This document shows, piece by piece, positions 7,408 through 14,337 of a stretch of DNA of 27,404 bases. The stretch's first letter is position 1, and every line of letters begins with the position of its first letter. Source of the DNA: CAYLLT01 sp964591605 (GTDB lineage Bacteria; Planctomycetota; Phycisphaerae; UBA1845; PWPN01). The DNA is taken from positions 1-27,404 of the forward strand of contig CAZQEN010000059.1 in NCBI GenBank assembly GCA_964591605.1, read 5' to 3'. The translations under genes and the position numbers were made by a program. Under the pieces are notes generated by a model, which had not been told where the DNA came from, made no database searches, and saw only the letters and a program-made list of their open reading frames with translations.

Positions 7408-8742
7408 ATGAAGCTCCGATACATTCTGATTGCCATTATCGCCGTGCTGATTGCGGCCATGGTTCTCTACAACCGCGCCAAGCCCGACATGCACCTGGAG
7501 ATCGTGACGCCGCGTGTCGCGGACATCCGCGCGTACGTGGATGAGCAGGCAGTCACCGAACTGCCGCACGATTATCTGATCGCCATGCCGATCGCCGGCT
7601 GGCTGCAGCCGATCACCCTGCGCGAGGGGGACGCGGTCCGGAAGGATCAGATCGTCGCGCGGCTGGAGGTGGACGATCTGCAGGACCGCGTGAGCCAGGC
7701 GGAGCATCGCATCGCCGAGCTGGAGACCAAGATCCGCCAGACAAAGGACAACCGGCTGGAAAACAACGCGATGGTGCAGGCGATCGCGACGGTGAAATCA
7801 TTTGATGAGACGGTGCGTGCGGCCGAGGCGCAGGCGAAGGCTTCGCAGGCGGTGGCCGAGTTCGCCCGCAGCGAAATCGACCGGCTCAGGAAGATCCAGG
7901 AGTCGCAGGCGGCCTCCGAGCGGGAGATCCGCGCCGCCGAAACCGATGCGCGGCGGGCGGAGGCGGAGCATCAGAGCGACCTGCTCCAGCTCGCCGCCCT
8001 CAAGACGCTGGCCGCCGTCAGCTACATATTCCCCAAGGCGGTCAGCGACTACATCGACCGAAAATCCTTCGACCGCGAGAGCTACGAGCAGCAGCTCGCC
8101 GAAGCGAAAACGCAGCTCGAGATCGAGAAACGCAACCTGAGCCGTGCGGACGTGAAGAGCCCGATCGACGGGGTCGTGCTGGAGCGGCACCAGACACAGC
8201 GGCAGTACCTGGCCGCCGGCACCCCCCTGCTGACGCTCGGCCGGCTCGAAGACATGGAGGTGATCGCGGAGATTCTCACCGAGCGGGCGACACACCTGTC
8301 GGTGGGCGACCCGGTGGACGTATACGGCGAGGCGATCGGCCCGACGCCGATCCCCGCGAAGGTTTCGCGGATTTATCCGGCGGGGTTCAAGAAGATCAGC
8401 TCGCTGGGCGTCGAGCAGCAGCGGGTCAACGTGGCGGTCAAGATGGATCATCGGCCCGAAAAACTCGGAGTCGCGTTCCGTGTGATGGTCCGCATTTATT
8501 ACGCCCGGTCGGATGGGGCCGTGGTGCTGCCGCGAACCGCACTCTTCCGGAGCCAGCGCGGCGACTGGCAGGTGATGCGGGTCGTGAGCGGCGTGACGCA
8601 GCTCCAGTCGGTCAAGGTGGGGCTCCTGAACGATGAACAGGCGGAAATCGTCGAGGGCGTCACCTCGAATGACGCGGTCGTCGCCAAACCCTCTTCCGAA
8701 GTCGTCCCCGGACTGAAGGTGGCGGCCATCTCACACGAATAG
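7408..8742 (+). CDS. HlyD/MacA-like periplasmic adaptor of ABC exporter
   Basis: A 444-residue membrane-fusion protein that would link the permease to the cell envelope. A single N-terminal anchor (about residues 4-21) is followed by a lipoyl-like half domain (MPIAGWLQPITLREGDAV), a long alpha-helical hairpin rich in Glu/Gln/Ala at about 85-250, the second lipoyl half (RADVKSPIDGVVLER), and beta-barrel and membrane-proximal domains to the end. This domain order is diagnostic for the family. AAGGA at 7393-7397 serves as ribosome binding site with a 10-nt spacer. No outer-membrane TolC-type channel is encoded nearby. The gene ends 30 nt from the convergent kinase gene; I see no clear terminator in that gap. 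Confidence 0.92.
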   Translation: MKLRYILIAIIAVLIAAMVLYNRAKPDMHLEIVTPRVADIRAYVDEQAVTELPHDYLIAMPIAGWLQPITLREGDAVRKDQIVARLEVDDLQDRVSQAEHRIAELETKIRQTKDNRLENNAMVQAIATVKSFDETVRAAEAQAKASQAVAEFARSEIDRLRKIQESQAASEREIRAAETDARRAEAEHQSDLLQLAALKTLAAVSYIFPKAVSDYIDRKSFDRESYEQQLAEAKTQLEIEKRNLSRADVKSPIDGVVLERHQTQRQYLAAGTPLLTLGRLEDMEVIAEILTERATHLSVGDPVDVYGEAIGPTPIPAKVSRIYPAGFKKISSLGVEQQRVNVAVKMDHRPEKLGVAFRVMVRIYYARSDGAVVLPRTALFRSQRGDWQVMRVVSGVTQLQSVKVGLLNDEQAEIVEGVTSNDAVVAKPSSEVVPGLKVAAISHE

Positions 8743-8772
8743 TCGTGCCCGAGTGGGAAAAGCCACCTGGCA

Positions 8773-10079
8773 TCAGGGCTCGCGGCGGTCGAGGGCGGGC
8801 TGCGTGGCGGACGGGCCGGGCCGGCGGTGGTTCATCGCTTTGCGCTGCATGTCGCGGGCCTGAACGTCATCGCCGGCGGCCTGCAGGCACTCGGCGAGCT
8901 GCTCATAGCAGGACGCGAGCAGATGGCGCACGAACGGGCGTCCGTTGCTGCCGTCGGCGAGCGATTCGAGGCGGCGAACGGCCGAGGAGGCGTTGGTTTT
9001 CGCCTGCTCCCACTGCCCGACCCGCATGAGCATCTGCGAGAGATCCCGTTCGCAGACGGCCATGGCCACCGCGTACGCCTGAACCTCCGGAAACTTCTCT
9101 ATCAGTCCGGCCTGCAGTTCGACGGCGCGGCGGAGATTCTGCATCGCCCGCCCCGGCAGCGACTGCTCGCGGTCCTGGCGCGACAGTCCGGCATAGAGTT
9201 GAGCGAGGGCAAAGGTGTAAGCGGGGATCCCCGGCCGTTCGCGCGTGAGCTTCTCCATGCGCTGCACGGCCGCTTCGAGGCGGTCGGCATCGTCACGCGG
9301 CGGCGGGCGCAGCGGGCCTTCGCCGCGCCGGAGCGAAGATGGATCCGATGCGGCAAACGGTCCGGGTCGTGCAGGCGGGGGGGCCGCGTATGCCTGGCAC
9401 AGATCGAGCAGGTACTGCGGCTCGTCGGGAAACTCCTCCACCAGCCCCTCGAGCAGCTCGATCGAGCGGTCCAGGTCGCCCCGCCGCTGCCCCGGGCGAA
9501 GGGGGCCGCCCGGCCCGGGCCTGCGCTGGCGCAGGCACTGGGCGAGCAGATGGCGATACGCCGGCGTCTGCGGTGAGGCAGCCGTCAGCTCGGTGAGAAT
9601 CTCAATGGCCTGGGTGAGATGCTCCTGCTGACGAATGAGAGTCTCCCGATCCGGCCCGCTGTCATCGGGCGGCGGCGGCCGGGATGGGGGCGATTGGGCG
9701 TCCGGCAAGTCGGCCGGCGGCGGGCCGGGGTCGGCGGGCGGCTCGGCCTGCCCAGGCCGATCCTCGAGGTCGAACGGGCGCCGCTCTCCGGGTGGTGTCG
9801 GCGGGCGCGGTCCGAGTCCCTCCCGTGTGAACGGCCCGGGTCCACGGCCTTCGCGGCCCGGGAGGCGCGGTCCCCGCGCCGGTCGACCCGGTCGCCCATT
9901 GAGATCTGGAAGATCTTGCTGGTTTGGACCAGCGGGGGGCCAGAGCCGCTCCGGCGCCGCGGGGGCGACCGGCGGTCCCAGGGCCCGGTCGCCTGGGCGT
10001 GGGCCGGCGCCCGGCGGGCGTCCGGGGCCCAGGGGGCGGGTCATCTCCGGCTGCAGGCCCAGCGTTCCGCCCGGCGGCA
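8773..10079 (-). CDS. 3' part of Ser/Thr kinase gene: TPR-like C-terminal region
   Basis: This is the distal part of the kinase gene whose 5' part is at 10180-12389; the 100-N gap separates them. When one copy of the 55-nt duplication (10025-10079 or 10180-10234) and the Ns are removed, 155 nt are lost, the frames join exactly and the whole protein is 1153 residues. The segment begins with a Pro/Gly/Arg-rich linker of about 130 residues and continues with four or more helical TPR-like repeats. Examples are the stretches around AIEILTELTAASPQTPAYRHLL, SIELLEGLVEEFPDEPQYLL and LEAAVQRMEKLTRERPGIPAY. It ends in a stop at 8773-8775. Such TPR tails are common on planctomycete kinases and probably bind protein partners. 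A gene caller could place a separate start at 10044 (MTRPLG), but that Met is internal to the joined protein. Confidence 0.85.
10025..10079. repeat. 55-nt exact duplicate at left edge of assembly gap
   Basis: Identical over all 55 bases to 10180-10234, immediately right of the N run. An exact overlap of this length at contig ends is typical of de Bruijn graph scaffolds (a k-mer size of 55 is a common setting), so it is most likely one locus reported twice. Confidence 0.9.
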
Positions 10080-10179
10080 NNNNNNNNNNNNNNNNNNNNN
10101 NNNNNNNNNNNNNNNNNNNNNNNNNNNNNNNNNNNNNNNNNNNNNNNNNNNNNNNNNNNNNNNNNNNNNNNNNNNNNNN
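10080..10179. other. Assembly gap of exactly 100 N
   Basis: A round-number gap of unknown true length inside the kinase gene, flanked by the 55-nt exact duplicate. The surrounding DNA is extremely GC-rich and encodes a Pro/Gly-rich linker. Confidence 0.98.
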
Positions 10180-10234
10180 GGGCCCAGGGGGCGGGTCATC
10201 TCCGGCTGCAGGCCCAGCGTTCCGCCCGGCGGCA
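10180..10234. repeat. 55-nt exact duplicate at right edge of assembly gap
   Basis: The second copy of 10025-10079, directly adjoining the last N at 10179. In the minus-strand reading it encodes the end of LGLQPEMTRPLG, the same peptide that opens the other fragment. Confidence 0.9.
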
Positions 10235-12389
10235 ACCCCATCAGGTAGTGGACGCGGGCCAGCTCGAAGCGTACCTGCGGGCTGCTGCGGAGCGGTTCGG
10301 GGTAGCGCCCGAGCAGTTCCTGCGCGGCCTCGAACTGGGTCGTCGCTTCGGGAAGCCGGTCCTGAGCGGAGAGGACCTTCCCTACCTGCTCGCGCAGCCG
10401 TACCAGGATGAGCAGCACGTCGTCATGGTCGCTCTGCCCGTCGAGCAGCGTTTCGTACTGCTCGATGGCCCGGCCGTAGGCCTCCCGCGCGGCCTCATAC
10501 TGACCAAGCCGTTCCTGGATCTCGCCCACGCGCCGCTGCGCCGCCGCGACTTTCTGGCGCAGGTCGCGCGATCCACCCTGCTGCTCGGCCAGATCGCGAT
10601 AAACGCCGAGCATGTGCTCGAGCATCCTGGCGGTGTCGTCCGAGAGCAGCGGCGGGACAGAGACCGAGACGGTTCCGGATTCGGTATCGTCGAGCTTGAA
10701 CTCGCCCGAGACCGCCGGGCTCTCGGGTGCGTACTCGTTGAACAGTGTCTCGAGGGTTTCGACGGCCAGATCGGCGGTTTTCTGGGCCCGCTCGCGTTGC
10801 TGCGTCTCGCCCTGGAGCGCCGCCTGCGCCCGCACGTTCGCCCGGCGGACGCTCAGATACGCGACGGATGCCACGAGGGCGACGGCCAGGAGGAGTGTGA
10901 ACGCCGCGCCGCTGGTGGCGGCGAGGGCGGGGTTGCGGCGCGACCAGCGCCACATCCGCTCGGGGATCGACAGGCGGCGGGCGGCGATCGGGCGGTCGTC
11001 GGCGAAGCACAGCAGATCGTCGCGCAGGGCGGCGGCCGAGGGATAGCGATGTGCTGCCTCGCGGGCGGTGGCTTTCTCAATGATCGTTTCGAGGTCGCGG
11101 GGCATCGACGGGCAGAGCCGCCGAGGCGGCCAGAGCGTGTGATCCATGACCGCCCGCGTCAGGGCCGGGCGGTCCCGTTCAGTGAACGCCGGCTGGAGCG
11201 TGGCCAGCTCGTAGAGGGTAATACCGAGACCATAGACATCGCTGCGTTCGTCGCCGCGGTGCGAGAACTGCTCGGGCGACATGTAGCGGAGCGTGCCGAC
11301 CAGGTCGCCCTCGCGCGTCAGGTCGGGGCTGCTGTCCTGCATGGCCTTGGCCAGGCCGAAGTCGGTGACCCAGAGCGTGCCCTCGGCGTCGAGCAGGAGG
11401 TTGGCGGGCTTCACGTCGCGGTGCAGCACGCCCTGGGCGTGGGCGTAGGCCAGGGCGTCGGCGGCCTCGGCGATGAGCAGGGCGAGGCGCCGCCAGTAAG
11501 CGAGCGTGAGGGGGCGGGGGGAGTTGTCACCACGGAGGCACGGAGAACACGGAGAGGATTGTCGATTGCCGATTTCCGATTGCCGATTGCTCTCGCCGTC
11601 GCCGGTGGTTCGCATGTCGCCGGTGCGAGACCCGCTGGTGCACGAATCTTTTCCTGCGTCTTCTGTTGCGGGCATGCCTTCCCGCGTCTCCGTGAGGCTC
11701 TGAGTTCCCCCGGCTCCGGTTGGCGTGGACTCGCGACCCTCGTTCCGTGTTCCGGACTCCGCATTCAGCGATCCCATGAGCGATTTGGCCACGGCGGCGA
11801 AATCGAACGCGGCTGCGGAGCCATTGGCCGCCTTCGGTGTTCTCGAGAGCTGCGTATGCAGGGCGTGGAGATGCTCGAAGACCGCATCGAGGCCCACGCC
11901 GCGGATGTACTGCATGACGAAGTACGGGTGGCCGTCCTGCTCGCCGACGCCGAACACGGGCACGATGTTGGTGTGGTGGAGGCGTGCGGCGGTGCGGGCT
12001 TCGCGCTCGAAGCGTTCGCGCCGGGAGGGGCTGCGGAGATACAGGTGGGGCAGCACCTTGATGGCGACGCGCCGGCCGAGGGATTCCTGCTCGGCCTCAT
12101 AGACGATGCCCATGCCGCCGTAGCCGAGTTCGCGGATGATGCGGAAATCACCAAGCCGCTCGATGGTGGGCCCGATGACGGCGCGGGCCGGCCCCGTCGC
12201 GGTCATCGCCCCCTTGGCCTGCTCGACCTCACGGATGGTCGAGAAGAGGTCGCGAATGTCGTCGGCCAGCTCCGGATGCTGCGCGGCGTATGCCTCGATG
12301 GAGGGCTGCTCGCCGCGCCGGCAGCGCTGCGTGAACTCATCGGCGAGTGCCTCGAGCGGATCGCGTTGTGTATCGTCGGCGTTCATCAT
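10180..12389 (-). CDS. Ser/Thr protein kinase, catalytic and membrane part (5' portion)
   Basis: This portion starts at ATG 12389 (MMNADDTQ) and continues after the gap at 8773-10079. Residues 1-80 contain the planctomycete pre-kinase module (FTQRCRRGEQPS, HPELADDIRDLF). The kinase domain has a glycine loop (GYGGMG, about 89-94), Lys111 in VAIKV, HRDVKPANLL with Asp325, DFG at 343-345 and SPE at 371-373, so it should be active. An 84-residue insertion (209-292) built largely from intergenic repeat sequence lies between the hinge and the helix before the catalytic loop. After the kinase domain come WRWSRRNP, one membrane segment (about 490-512) and helical TPR-like repeats. The kinase is therefore membrane-bound with the TPR region on the far side. 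The ECF sigma gene lies 101 nt upstream in the same orientation; the pair probably forms a signalling unit. Confidence 0.93.
11514..11765 (-). repeat. Repeat-derived in-frame insertion inside the kinase domain
   Basis: A 252-nt stretch encoding 84 residues (codons 209-292), low in hydrophobic residues and rich in Ser, Thr, Gly, Arg and Asn. On the plus strand it holds a CACGGAGGCACGGAGA-type unit (about 11530-11555), a GATTG/CCGATTT-type unit (11557-11590), a stretch with CTTCCCGCGTCTCCGTGAG, and one with CTCGTTCCGTGTTCCGGACT. These are families otherwise found between genes. The 26 nt at 11557-11582 match exactly, in inverted orientation, 12456-12481 in the sigma-kinase spacer. Confidence 0.7.
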
Positions 12390-12397
12390 GGTCTCAA

Positions 12398-12489
12398 CGA
12401 TTGCCGATTGCCAATTGCGGATTTCCGATTGGGAGAAAGCCGGTCGTCCCGCGTTCAATCGGAAATCGGCAATCGACAATCGACAATCG
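12398..12489. repeat. 34-nt imperfect inverted repeat filling the sigma-kinase spacer
   Basis: The arms 12398-12431 and 12456-12489 match in 30 of 34 positions when one is reverse-complemented; the loop is 24 nt. The element occupies nearly all the DNA between the sigma stop (12491) and the kinase start (12389). Units are of the CGATTGCCGATT type. In a bicistronic transcript it would fold into a long hairpin just before the kinase start codon. Confidence 0.8.
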
Positions 12490-12490
12490 T

Positions 12491-13123
12491 TTACGGTCTG
12501 GCCATCGACGTGGCATCCAGAATCCCTTTCAAGCGCCGCAGCGCGCGGACATAGCGGATACTCGCGGCCTTCTGCTCGATGCCGAGCACCTCGGCGACTT
12601 CGTGGTTGGCGAGCTCCTCGAAATGCCGCAGGGCGAGCACCTCGCGGTCGATCGCGTCCATCTGGTCCAGGGCGGCGCGGAGACGATGGGCAACTTCGGC
12701 CCGGGCGAGGGCCTGCGAGGGCGACGTGACGCTGCCCAGGAGGCACCGCGCCAGGGAAATGCTGGTTGCGTCGGGCGAGGCGGGGCGATGCATCGCCACC
12801 TCGCGCCCGGCGTCGCGCTTCTGAGCCCCCAGATGCTGGCGGTGCACGTCGGCAAGCGTCTGCAGGACGATCAGACGCAGCCAGATGAACAGCGACGATT
12901 CGCTGCTGCCTTCGACGTGCCCATACCGCTGCGCCGCGCTGACGTACGACTCCTGCAGCACATCGTCCGGGTCGATGCGGCCGATCAGCCGGGGATCGAG
13001 CCGGAAGCTCACCGTCCTCAGGAGGCGCAGGCGATATTCCTGGAACGCCTCGGCCAGAGCGCCGGCATCACCTCCCCGTACGCGATCGATACGGGCGATT
13101 TCCTGAGCCGGGTCGGGTTCCAT
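12491..13123 (-). CDS. ECF-type RNA polymerase sigma factor
   Basis: A 210-residue sigma-70-family factor that would direct RNA polymerase to a specific regulon. Region 2 is marked by IGRIDPDDVLQESYVSA and the following SLFIWLRLIVLQTLADVHR. Region 4 carries LDQMDAIDREVLALRHFEEL, NHEVAEVLGIEQKAASIRY and RALRRLKGIL, a typical helix-turn-helix. The linker between them contains a basic stretch HLGAQKRDAGRE seen in planctomycete ECF factors. No anti-sigma factor gene adjoins; instead a Ser/Thr kinase follows, an arrangement described as common in Planctomycetota. ATG 13123 is chosen over a longer reading from 13204, because GGTGA lies just upstream and the extra residues have no sigma-like content. 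A TGGTACACT motif at 13136-13144 would give an almost leaderless transcript. Confidence 0.92.
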   Translation of the reverse strand: MEPDPAQEIARIDRVRGGDAGALAEAFQEYRLRLLRTVSFRLDPRLIGRIDPDDVLQESYVSAAQRYGHVEGSSESSLFIWLRLIVLQTLADVHRQHLGAQKRDAGREVAMHRPASPDATSISLARCLLGSVTSPSQALARAEVAHRLRAALDQMDAIDREVLALRHFEELANHEVAEVLGIEQKAASIRYVRALRRLKGILDATSMARP

Positions 13124-13135
13124 CGTCACCTGCAC

Positions 13136-13144
13136 AGTGTACCA
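13136..13144 (-). promoter_or_regulatory. Candidate extended -10 promoter for the sigma gene
   Basis: Reads TGGTACACT on the minus strand, identical to the motif at 23271-23279. No convincing -35 hexamer is seen upstream. Initiation would fall about 6 nt before the ATG at 13123. Confidence 0.35.
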
Positions 13145-13165
13145 GCGCCGCGGGTTGGGGAGCTT

Positions 13166-13183
13166 GCCCGCCGTGTGGCGGGC
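13166..13183. other. Hairpin in sigma / EF-hand divergent spacer
   Basis: GCCCGCC (13166-13172) pairs perfectly with GGCGGGC (13177-13183) around a GTGT tetraloop. Role unknown. Confidence 0.4.
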
Positions 13184-13243
13184 GGGACGCCCGTGCCCCG
13201 GCACGTGTCTGGCATAGCACCGAGCGCTGGCCGCGTTTGCTCA

Positions 13244-13290
13244 CGCTGCCTGTAGAAACGCGAGGCCGTCTCCCGTTTCCACAGGCAGCG
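13244..13290. repeat. 17-bp near-perfect hairpin upstream of EF-hand gene
   Basis: Arms 13244-13260 and 13274-13290 pair at 16 of 17 positions (one A-C mismatch) around a 13-nt loop. The core is CTGCCTGT facing ACAGGCAG. It lies about 52 nt before the start of the EF-hand gene in a divergent spacer, so it could be a leader structure or operator, or an intergenic palindrome repeat. Confidence 0.55.
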
Positions 13291-13341
13291 GGCGGGACGG
13301 TTCCCGCCGGACGCGATTCTGCATCCCTGGAGTGCTATGCC

Positions 13342-14226
13342 ATGAAAATCAAGGCTTTATGCGCGGCGATGGTGCTCACCGCCGGCCTGATCGGCCTGTC
13401 GTGGGCTCAGCAGGGGCCCGCGGGCCCTGGACCCCGACCTGGTGAACCCAATCAGCCCCCCCTGCCCCCCCCGCCGGGTGCGCCTGACCGGCCCGGAATG
13501 CCCGGTAAGGGCGGCGGACCGGCACCGCTCCTGAAGCTGCTCGACACCGATCAAGACGGGCAGCTTTCCGCAGCGGAGCTCTCGGGGGCGGGTGCGGCCC
13601 TGGCCGCTCTCGACAAGAACAAGGACGGCAACGTCACGGCGGAGGAACTGCGGGAATTCGCGCGGCAGCGTCCCAAACCGGGCGACCAGATCATGGAGCT
13701 CGACGCCAACAAGGACGGGGCAGTGACGTTCGAGGAGTTCACAGCCCGGATGAAGAAGCCGTTCGAGAAAATCGACACGGATCACGACGGCAAGATCAGT
13801 GCAACTGAAGCCGCTGCGGCACCCCCTCCACCATCGCCGCCGGGTGTTCGCGGTCGAATGGGCCGTCGCGGGCCGGGCGGATTCGACGGTCCGCCGCGCG
13901 GACGCGGCGGATTCGACGGTGACCGTCCCGACCGACGGCCGGGGAGACGCGGTGGTCCGGGTGGCTTTGATGAGGGTCGCTACGACGGCCCGGCACGTGG
14001 CCGGGGCGGGTTCGCAGGGGATCGGCCGGACCGACTGCCGGGCGGCCCGGATGGTCCGGGTGGTTTCGACGAAGGCCGCTTCGACGGCCCGCCGCGTGGA
14101 CCTCAAGGCCGGCGCCCGGAACCTCCTCCATGCGACATGAGGCCGGATGATGACAAGGGACCCTTCCACGGGAACGTGCCGCCCCGGGGGCCGCGGCGGC
14201 CGGGAAGACCCATGGACTGGCGATGA
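13342..14226 (+). CDS. Secreted EF-hand protein with Gly/Arg/Asp-rich repeat tail
   Basis: A 294-residue exported protein. A signal peptide (MKIKALCAAMVLTAGLIGLSWA) is followed by a Pro/Gly-rich segment. Four EF-hand calcium loops start near Asp68 (DTDQDG), Asp91 (DKNKDG), Asp121 (DANKDG) and Asp145 (DTDHDG). From residue 177 the chain becomes a repeat tail of about 2.7 units of 33 residues, each with GPGGFD and RGRGGF motifs and alternating Asp and Arg. EF-hands imply calcium binding outside the cytoplasm; the charged, flexible tail suggests binding to a polyanion or mineral surface, which is inference. ATG 13342 is chosen because the signal peptide starts there and TGGAG lies 9 nt upstream. 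An in-frame start at 13237 would add spacer sequence including the hairpin. A GC-rich hairpin follows the stop. Confidence 0.9.
   Translation: MKIKALCAAMVLTAGLIGLSWAQQGPAGPGPRPGEPNQPPLPPPPGAPDRPGMPGKGGGPAPLLKLLDTDQDGQLSAAELSGAGAALAALDKNKDGNVTAEELREFARQRPKPGDQIMELDANKDGAVTFEEFTARMKKPFEKIDTDHDGKISATEAAAAPPPPSPPGVRGRMGRRGPGGFDGPPRGRGGFDGDRPDRRPGRRGGPGGFDEGRYDGPARGRGGFAGDRPDRLPGGPDGPGGFDEGRFDGPPRGPQGRRPEPPPCDMRPDDDKGPFHGNVPPRGPRRPGRPMDWR
13870..14112 (+). repeat. About 99-nt in-frame tandem repeats in the EF-hand gene
   Basis: Degenerate repeats encoding the GPGGFD...RGRGGF...GDRPDR unit, roughly 2.7 copies, starting near codon 177. The second and third units share GGFDEGR and YDGP/FDGP; the first lacks about five residues. 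Confidence 0.6.
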
Positions 14227-14240
14227 GACGGCCTGGGGGG

Positions 14241-14273
14241 GACGGCCGGCGTCGTCGGAAGGCGCCGGCCGTC
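14241..14273 (+). terminator. GC-rich hairpin after EF-hand gene
   Basis: GACGGCCGGCG (14241-14251) pairs perfectly with CGCCGGCCGTC (14263-14273) around an 11-nt loop, 15 nt after the stop. No T-run follows, so termination, if any, would be of the hairpin-only type. Confidence 0.4.
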
Positions 14274-14279
14274 GGCCGT

Positions 14280-14314
14280 GAAAGGTGAGAAGGTGGGAAA
14301 GTGAGAAAGTGAGA
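14280..14314 (+). repeat. Purine-rich GTGAGAAAG-type intergenic repeat
   Basis: Near-tandem units of GTGAGAAGGTGGGAAAG and GTGAGAAAGTGAGA between the EF-hand and di-haem genes. From general knowledge, similar units are scattered in planctomycete genomes. Confidence 0.5.
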
Positions 14315-14337
14315 CGGGCATTTCGGGAGGACGCGGG

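Noticed and set aside
4339..7707. Very long open minus-strand frame opposite the ABC permease
   Set aside because: It is the antisense of a clear permease in a high-GC region; composition (His/Arg/Asp-rich) and lack of domains show a shadow frame.
8773..12389. Kinase read as a pseudogene or as two genes
   Set aside because: The break coincides exactly with the N gap; collapsing the 55-nt duplicate restores one frame, so it is an assembly artefact.
9924..12554. Long plus-strand frame opposite the kinase
   Set aside because: It runs through the N gap and lacks any motif, whereas the minus strand encodes a complete kinase domain.
13870..14112. Regular GC-rich repeats that could suggest a CRISPR array
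   Set aside because: The units are in frame inside an expressed protein, degenerate, and have no unique spacers.
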